Shown one piece after another: positions 57,101-64,000 of a stretch of 64,000 nt of DNA (the stretch's first letter is position 1; the number at the start of each line of letters is the position of its first letter). The notes below the pieces were generated by a model, which searched no databases, was not told where the DNA came from, and worked only from the letters and a program-made list of their open reading frames with translations. The stretch is from Zantedeschia hybrid cultivar (Eukaryota > Streptophyta > Magnoliopsida > Alismatales > Araceae), in assembly GCA_030544215.1 (NCBI GenBank), contig JARZZO010000003.1:27470379-27534378 (forward strand), in the 5' to 3' direction. The translations under genes were made by a program, and so were the position numbers.

Positions 57101-60100
57101 ATGTCGCACCATAACCCGTTGCGAGGCATACTTGATGCCAACCGTTTGACAGGCATCAATTACTCAGACTGGCTCAGAAACCTGAAGATAGTCCTCAGGT
57201 CTGAGCAGATTGCCTATGTCTTGGATAATGAACCTCCTGCTGAACCAGCATTGGATGCTCCAGAAGAGGAAATGATAGCGTATGAAAAATGGAAGGAGGA
57301 TTCCACCATGGCCCAATGCTACATGTTAGCCTCTATGAGCAATGAGTTGCAGAGGCAACATGAAGAGATGGATGCTAGATCCATCATGCTCCATTTGAAG
57401 GAGCTCTTTGGTGAGTAGAGCAGAATCGAACGATATGAGATATCGAAGAATCTGTTCAAAGCTCAGATGGCAGAGGGAACTTCAGTACAGAATCACGTGC
57501 TGAAGATGATTGAGTGGGTAGAAAGGCTGGATGCTCTTGGGATTACACTTCCCAAGGAGATGCACACAGACCTCGTGTTGTCTTCACTTCCACCGTCATA
57601 TGCTCAGTTCATCGTTAATTTTAATATGAACAAGATCCAGGCCACCTTAGCTGAACTGCTGAACATGTTGAAAACTGATAAGGGGAACCTTGTGAAGGAT
57701 AAACCCAAAGTCCTAATGGTTGGTAAGACCAACAAAAAAAGACTTGCAGTCCAAGCTTTTCGAAAGAATAAGAACAAGGTTCAGAGAAAGGCAAAGGTCA
57801 CCAAGAAAGACAAGGGTAAAAGTGCTGAGAAAGGTGATTGCTTCTACTGTCACCAGAAAGGGCATTGGAAGAGGAATTGCAAGGAATACCTCAAGGACAA
57901 AGCTCAAGGAACTGTGAAGTAGCAGGACGCTTCAGGTATCTATATGATAGATGTAAACTTGTCAATAAGAGATTGTACATCATGGGTATTAGATACTAGA
58001 TGTGTATCTCATATCTGCAATTCTGTGCAGGCACTGACAAGAAGGCGTAAGCTGAGGACCGGCGAGGTGGAGCTGAGGCTAGGTAACGGCGCAAGAGTTG
58101 CGGCGATCGCTGTGGGGACAGTGAAGCTCAAGCTACCATCCGGAGACACATTTTTATTAGATGAATGTTATTATGTACCTAGCATAATAAGGAACATTAT
58201 TTCTATTTCATGTTTAGATAGAATTGGATACAATTTAAATTTTGGGAACAATAGTTGTTCAATTTATTTCGGAAATAAATTAATAGCTTCTGCTATTTTG
58301 TCCAATGGATTGTATCTATTGAATGTGTCTCATGATAATTTACATATCGATTCCTCAATTAAAAGAAGTAAGTATGAAATGAACAAAACCTACTGATGGC
58401 ATTGTAGGCTTAGACACATTGGTGAAAACAGACTCCAAAGGTAACATAAAGATGGATATTTTGATCCATTTGATTATGAATCATATGCAACCTGTGAGTC
58501 ATGTTTAATGGGTAAAATGGCTAAGTCTCCGTTTAGTAGAACTGGAGAACGTATAAAAACCATCCGATCTGATCGGGGTGGTGAATACTTGAGTACTGGG
58601 TTCATTAAATACTTAAAGGATAATGGTATCCTTTTTCAGCTTACACCTCCTTATACACCTCAGATGAATGGTGTATCAGAAAGGAGAAATCGCACATTAA
58701 TGGAAATGGTGCGATCTATGATGAGCATGTCCAAATTACCAGTGTCCTTATGGGGATATGCACTTAGCTCGGCTATGTATATCCTGAACAAAGTACCCAG
58801 CAAATCTGTTGAGACCACTCCATATGAGATATGGAATAGAAGGAAACCAGACCTTAAACATGTTAAAGTCTGGGGATGTCCTGCTCATGTTAAAAGACAT
58901 GACGCAGATAAGCTGGAATCCAGAACTGACAAATGCAGATTTGTGGGATATCCAAAGGAAACTTATTGATATTACTTCTATCATCCTAGCGAACAAAAGG
59001 TGTTTGTGGCCAGGAGAGCTATCTTTATGGAAGAAGATTATATTCTCCAGAAGGACAGTGGGAGTAAAGTAATTATGGAAGAAGTTCTAGACCCACAAAC
59101 TGGCAATGGTTCATCAGATGAACCGTCAGTTTCTGAACCTGTTCAAATTGATACACAGGAACCTCGTAGGTCTGAAAGAGTACCTAAACCACCAGAAAGA
59201 TATGTGGGACATATTAATTTGGATGGTTCAAGGATACTCTATAATGAGGATGATGATCCTAAGACTTACCAAGAGGCCATTGAAAGTCCAGAGGCCGGGA
59301 AATGGCGGGAAGCCATGAATTCTGAAATACAGTCCATGTACATCAACCAAGTTTGGAACTTGGTGGATTTACCCAATGGTATAGTACCTATCGGCTACAA
59401 ATGGATCTTTAAAAGAAAGATCGGTGCAGATGGACGTATTGAGACTTATAAAGCAAGATTAGTGGCGAAAGGCTATCGTCAAAGACAATGTGTTGACTAT
59501 GACGAAACCTTTTCACCCGTTGCTATGATTAAGTCTATCAGAATTCTTCTCGCCATTGCTGCCTACCATGATTATGAAATCTGGCAGATGGATGTGAAGA
59601 CTGCCTTCCTCAATGGAAACCTTGAGGAGGAGGTGTATATGATACAACTAGAAGGATTCACATCCAAAGAATCTCCAGACATGGTATGCAAGTTGCAGAG
59701 GTCCATTTATGGACTGAAGCAAGCATCCCGAAGCTGGAACATAAGATTTGATGAGGCAATCAAATCTTATGGCTTCATTAAGAATGAAGATGAGCCCTGT
59801 GTATACAAGGAAAACAATGGGTGCGCAATCACATTTCTGGTTCTTTACGTTGATGACATCCTACTCATTGGGAATGATGTATGAATGATGTCACCAGTAA
59901 AGATATGGCTGTCAAAGAACTTCTCCATGAAGGATTTGGGAGAAGCATCTTACGTATTAGGAATACGGATCTATAGAGATAGATCAAAGAAGATGCTAGC
60001 TTTAACCCAATCCATGTACATAGAAACCATTGTCAAAAGGTTTGGCATGGAAAATTCCAAGAGAGGTCTCATACCGATGAGACATGGAATTTCACTCTCT

Positions 60101-60831
60101 AAAGGTCAGTCTCCCAAGACACCTGAAGAGAGGGCAGTGATGGATAAAGTCCCCTATGCTTCTGCCATAGGGTCCATAATGTATGCCATGCTATGTACCA
60201 GACCTGATGTAGCATATGCTCTAAGTGTTACAAGCAGACATCAGGCAGATCCAGGTGATGAACACTGGAAGGCTGTGAAATGCATCCTTAAGTATTTGAG
60301 AAGGACTAAGGATCTATTTCTAGTCTATGGAGGAGGAGACTTAAAGCTGCAAGGATACACTGACTCGAGTTTTCAGTCTGATCCTGACGATAGCAAGTCA
60401 ACATCAGGTTTTATTTTCACGCTCAACGGGGGAGCAGTGAGCTGGAAAAGTTCCAAGCAGGAAACCACTGCTGATTCGACAACGGAAGCTGAGTATATTG
60501 CTGCTGCTGAAGCCGCCAAGGAAGCTATATGGATGAAGAAATTCATCGGCGATCTTGGTGTGGTGGAAGCATATCTGGTCTCGTCCCACTGCTGTGTGAC
60601 AACAATGGGGCGATTGCTAAAGCGAAAGAGCCGAGGTCTCATCAGAAGTCGAAGCACATTCTGCAGCGCTTTCATCTGATCAGAGAGATTATAGCTCGAG
60701 GAGATGTCGTGGTGGAAAGAGTTCCCTCAGCCGACAACATAGCAGATCCACTTACAAAGCCTTTGTCTCAAAGTGTTTTTGAGCATCACTTAGAGAATAT
60801 GCGTATTCTGTATAAAAGTGATTGGCTTTAG
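57101..60831 (+). pseudogene. Element E gag-pol, defective
   Basis: gag starts MSHHNPLRGILDA and is full length in this family, with knuckle CFYCHQKGHWKRNC at about 57835-57880. Protease has DTR for DTG (near 57985). In integrase the finger (HCRLRHIGENRLQ) is followed by GERIKTIRSDRGGEY: about 70 codons with the first catalytic Asp region are missing in frame near 58550, while the second Asp and the Glu (GVSERRN) remain. RT has KARLVAKGYRQRQ, WQMDVKTAFLNG and YVDD near 59850; RNase H has DSTTEAEYIAA. The in-frame stops are 57416-57418, 57920-57922, 58394-58396, 58442-58444, 58967-58969 and 59882-59884. A frameshift near 60565 precedes the last 90 residues, which end DWL. Confidence 0.9.
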
Positions 60832-60833
60832 TC

Positions 60834-60845
60834 CAAGTAGGAGAT
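60834..60845 (+). promoter_or_regulatory. Polypurine tract of E
   Basis: AAGTAGGAGATT immediately before the 3' LTR. Confidence 0.7.
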
Positions 60846-62410
60846 TGTTAGTATTAGATCGTCTCAAAGCCAATCCGATACTGTGTACTTATTCAGATTA
60901 TTAATAAATGGCAATAATTAATTGTGTGTAATTAATTCGATCTGTGTTTATCGTATCACGATGAAGTCCATGAACATGTGCAATAGTCTTCGGATTATGA
61001 TGATATCATAATTACGGGACCGAAGACTTATAAACACATGTTCTTAATTGTTCCTAGTCATAGGATGTTTGAGATAGGACATCGAACATCCGGATAGACT
61101 AGTATAGGTTACTTCAGCTCATATGATGAGGGTGACTGATCCCATAAGTCACTTGTGTAGAGACACTATGCTGAACCTATAGGTGCTCATTGATGAATGA
61201 GTTCACTGAACTGATCCGACTATGAATCGCTGGATGGTAATCACCTCACTGTTAACCAGCTCGATTCAATTGTCACGGTTGCGTGGATGATCCTTGGACC
61301 TGAGACTCCAAAGATATCTTGTTGGTAGGTTTCTGAGCTTTGACCTTGACGAACGAATCCCTAACCATGGGTTATCAATAAGTCAAGCGATCGGGTTCAG
61401 GGAAATGCCCTCGAAGGTAATTGTGTGTTCAATACGGGATCATCTGCTCTCGGTTGTTTGAGAGAGAATGTTCCGGGAATGATGCGCTTAAAGTCCCTGG
61501 CCAGGGCGGACTCTGTAATCGATAAGGAGTTATCGGATTCAGATTAGCGGCATCTAATTCAAGTGAATCGACCAAATAGGGTTTAACAGTAAACCATGCC
61601 CTAGGTCGATTCGGGAACATTGTACGGATGAAAGATTATATCCGCGCGCTAACCGATGACAGAAAGGTTCCAATAGAGGGTTGCGATAACCCCAGTGCCA
61701 TCCAGGATCACGCGATGTTGCTTGGCATCCAACGTGATCGGCAGTCTGTCCGAATTTATTGTGGGACATTAAATTCGGCTGATTAATTGAATATAAGGAT
61801 ATTAATTAATTCAGTGGGTCAGTAAAGGGTTACTGGACTTAATGGGCTATTGACTGGACTGGTATTTGGGCCTAGAGGGTCACACGCAAATGGTTTTCAA
61901 GTCGATGGATAATCCGACAAGATTTCGGATAAGTCTGGGTTTTTATGAAAAATTGCAAACTGACTTCTTATAAAAGAACGGATTCTACGTCCGAGGCCAG
62001 CAACCCTGACCTAGCCGTCATTCGTTCTTCCTACTTTCTCTCTCCTCTGGGCGTGCGGTTCCCAACTGCTCCACCTTCCGTTCGACGGGAATTCCGAATC
62101 CGCATGTTGCGGCGGATTACGCGCAGTCAGACGGGATCTTCGAGCGCCGCAGCGAGCGAGGAAGCGAGGACGATCCATCGCAAGGAGAACCGCGCGGATA
62201 CCGCTAGAGGTCGGGCATCTGCGCGACTTGCGGCATTGCTCCGACGGAACCGGAAAACGGACGCGGATTCGAATCCGCGTAAAGTAAATCGATCTACATC
62301 TGTTTTAGTTTTAACGACCGAAACGGGACAGATCCGGTCCCGAAAATTTTATTCCGCTGCGTTTTAGGATCGGATCCCGACACAGCGATCCCGACACAGC
62401 GATCCCAACA
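60846..62410 (+). repeat. 3' LTR of element E
   Basis: A 1565-bp LTR with palindrome at 62263-62278. Near its end CGACACAGCGATCC is present twice in tandem (62378-62405), against once in the 5' LTR, which accounts for the 14-bp length difference. Confidence 0.95.
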
Positions 62411-62415
62411 AGAAG

Positions 62416-62816
62416 AACATCCGGTATCTAATACCCAAGATGTGGAATCTCCAATTGACAAGTTGATATCTATCATATAGATATCTGAAGTTTCAAATAG
62501 CTTCACCTTTCCATGAGCTTTATCGTTGAGGAACTTCTTACAGTTCCTATTCCAGTGACCATTCTACTTACAGTAGAAGCAGTCACCTTTTACTACTCCT
62601 TTGCCTTTGTCCTTCGATCTTTTATCGTACGTGATCATCTCTGCCTCATGAGTATCCAATGCCAGTTCAATAGGAGGATCAGCTCCAAAGATGTAGGTAA
62701 TGTGCTCATATTTGAAGACACTCTTCAGATTTCTGAGCCAAACCGAGTAGTTCGGGCTAGTCAAAAGTTTGGCATCAAGTATGTCACGGAGTGGGTTATT
62801 CGACGACATTATTCCC
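62416..62816 (-). pseudogene. Element C protease start, zinc knuckle and deleted gag
   Basis: The gag starts at about 62811 (MSSNNPLRDILDAKLL) and runs to EAEMITYD, then jumps directly to KRSKDKGKGVVKGDCFYC, the zinc knuckle. Compared with gag of E, roughly 170 codons covering the middle of gag are missing. Element D has the same junction. After the knuckle come KKFLNDKAHGKVKLFE and the protease motif WVLDTGCSS, where DTG is intact, up to the E insertion. A stop (TAG) lies within the knuckle. Confidence 0.8.
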
Positions 62817-64000
62817 TACAGTAGATAAATAAAATCTATTTAGCAAATGTTCAATTATTAACATTTAAAACAAAACATGGTCTTTTTATCAAGTTTTAAC
62901 TCCCACTAATTTTCGATGGACTGTATAACCCTCGGCTATATAGAACGGGAGACGCCGACAGTCTTCTAGTGGGGATCAGAATCTCAATGACTTGCAGTAC
63001 AACCTTGTGGATAGCACAAGAAAGCTGTAAAACAATAAAAAAGCACCCATCTCATGGGACTTGCAACTCCTTGTAATATTCGATCATATCTTCGGTCTCA
63101 AAGATTTAATGGCCTTGTGGATAGCACAACAAACCACTAATTCTGGTCTAAGCTAACCATCGTTACGAGACAAGCATATATTTGCATGCAGCCCTTGTGG
63201 ATAGCACAACAAAGCTACATGGTTCCTCTACCCCGATCAAATAGGCATCTAATGCCATAGCCACAGTCTCTCCTTACAATTAAACAGGCCTTGTGGTAGC
63301 ACAACAAACCTGCCTAAAGTAATTCAATTCTTATGACTATAACGATGGTGGACCACGCAGTAAGTTCTTAACTACTCACGTTACGGCTTAGAATTTAGAC
63401 GAGGGTATTTAGATAACTTTTATCTTGATCTCTCCTAGATGATAGTATATAAATATATCGTATATATTTACTAAATAACTATACCTGCTTTGATTCATAA
63501 TCAAACATTAAAAACAATGCATCACATACATGTCTAGTGTGGTCATAGATAGCACAGTGGGTTTGACTGGAGCCAACAGTCAAACGCACATACAATCTAA
63601 CATAACATTTATATTAGATAATCCTGCAAACATAAAGACAAAAGATCTCCATCGTATCGCCTTCTTGATTACAACAGTGGATCGTCCTCGCTCCTTCCTC
63701 GGTTGCCTCGATCAGATTACATTGAATTCTAGAATTACATGTAAATAGAAGAAGGCCTTATGGCGAGTACAAGAGAGAGGGAGGTAGAAGTACATCGGAG
63801 TATGAGAGAGGGAGAGGTATGCAGTCTTCTATTTATTAATAATTAATAAAATTCAATCACACATCCACGATCCTTACACATCATTCATCACATGAATAAT
63901 ATTAAATATGCATATCCATGACCACGGTGTGTTCTATCCAATCCACACAAGATAAGCGCATCACATGACTAAAATAAAAGAGTTTCAAAAATAGATAATT
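62817..64000 (-). other. Leader of element C with four-unit hairpin array
   Basis: CTACTGTAG|GGAATAATG on the sense strand is the acceptor-like site before gag. Four copies of CTTGTGGATAGCACAACAA or a close variant occur at about 63003, 63112, 63193 and 63288 (the last is CTTGTGGTAGCACAACAA). The third keeps the CATGCAGC/GCTACATG stem; the first stem is weak. The remainder (63330-64000) is AT-rich leader matching D at 48120-48780. The GC-rich block and primer site lie beyond the window. Confidence 0.75.

Larger units (their letters stand above)
53274..62410 (+). mobile_element. Element E: young full-length copia retrotransposon inserted in C
   Basis: Its LTRs (53274-54824 and 60846-62410) start TGTTAGTATTAGAT and end GATCCCAACA. 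The target duplication agaag lies at 53269-53273 and 62411-62415. By hand alignment the LTRs differ at about 21 of 1551 positions plus one 14-bp duplication, so this is the youngest datable insertion here. Primer site, leader, gag-pol and polypurine tract are in place, but gag-pol has six stops, a frameshift and an integrase deletion. Confidence 0.96.
39451..64000 (-). mobile_element. Element C: copia element interrupted by D and E, running off the window
   Basis: C consists of 39451-42595, 51833-53273 and 62416-64000. Its 3' LTR (39451-41008) starts TGTTGGGTTCTCGC directly after tgaac (39446-39450), the left target duplication. Removing D restores ATCATCATCCTCACTATATT, and removing E restores GATATGAGAAGAACATCC; both match the uninterrupted sequence in the related element D. 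Its 5' LTR lies beyond 64000, so LTR age cannot be estimated. The coding region is broken by stops and by a gag deletion shared with D. Confidence 0.9.

Overview
This is plant nuclear DNA in which one ordinary gene sits among several generations of nested retrotransposons. The Ty1/copia elements with initiator-methionine tRNA primer sites, the Ty3/gypsy, LINE and DNA-transposon remnants, the (GA)n/(CT)n tracts and a spliced RING-finger gene all point to a flowering plant. The very GC-rich first exon of that gene is typical of monocots, but the species cannot be named from the sequence alone.

Layout. 1-6 kb: a long foldback repeat, a copia solo LTR (2460-4032) and a decayed gypsy-type gag region. 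6-18 kb: a probable gypsy-type LTR split by a complete minus-strand copia element, here called A (7062-16759, target duplication gaaat). 18-24 kb: more gypsy gag, a truncated copia end, a tandem hairpin repeat, and minus-strand gypsy protease-RT-RNase H-integrase remnants. 24-28.5 kb: a probable Mutator-like non-autonomous element, microsatellites and a LINE tail. 28570-31798: element I, a small LTR element with target duplication cctca, a tRNA-Met primer site and no recognisable pol. 31.8-35.4 kb: gene-poor sequence. 35414-36860 (minus): the one plausible host gene, three exons, 347 residues, with a C-terminal C4C4 RING like that of NOT4. 37.7-64 kb: a copia nest in which fragment F (plus) holds C (minus, 39451 to beyond the window), and C holds D (minus, 42596-51827, atcct) and E (plus, 53274-62410, agaag).

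How the parts relate. Removing D and E joins the broken reading frames of C, and the target duplications fix the order of insertion. By hand count the LTR pairs differ by about 5% (A, sampled), 3% (D, sampled) and 1.4% (E, whole LTR), so E is the youngest of these three. Every copia coding region here is broken. C and D share the same large deletion in gag, and E lacks the first catalytic aspartate of integrase, which suggests that these copies moved with proteins supplied by other elements.

The most interesting signal is in the long untranslated leaders between primer site and gag. A, C and D each carry four spaced copies of a hairpin with a constant loop (CTTGTGGATAGCACAACAA on the plus strand) closed by stems that differ in sequence but still pair. 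E carries four hairpins in the same place with an unrelated constant loop built around TGTTTACCCGAG. A conserved splice-acceptor-like TGTAG lies just before every gag ATG, and a donor-like GT follows a 16-bp palindrome in the LTR. This suggests a leader intron that would hold the primer site and hairpins in genomic RNA and remove them from the gag mRNA. I do not know of a description of this arrangement; it is inferred from sequence only.
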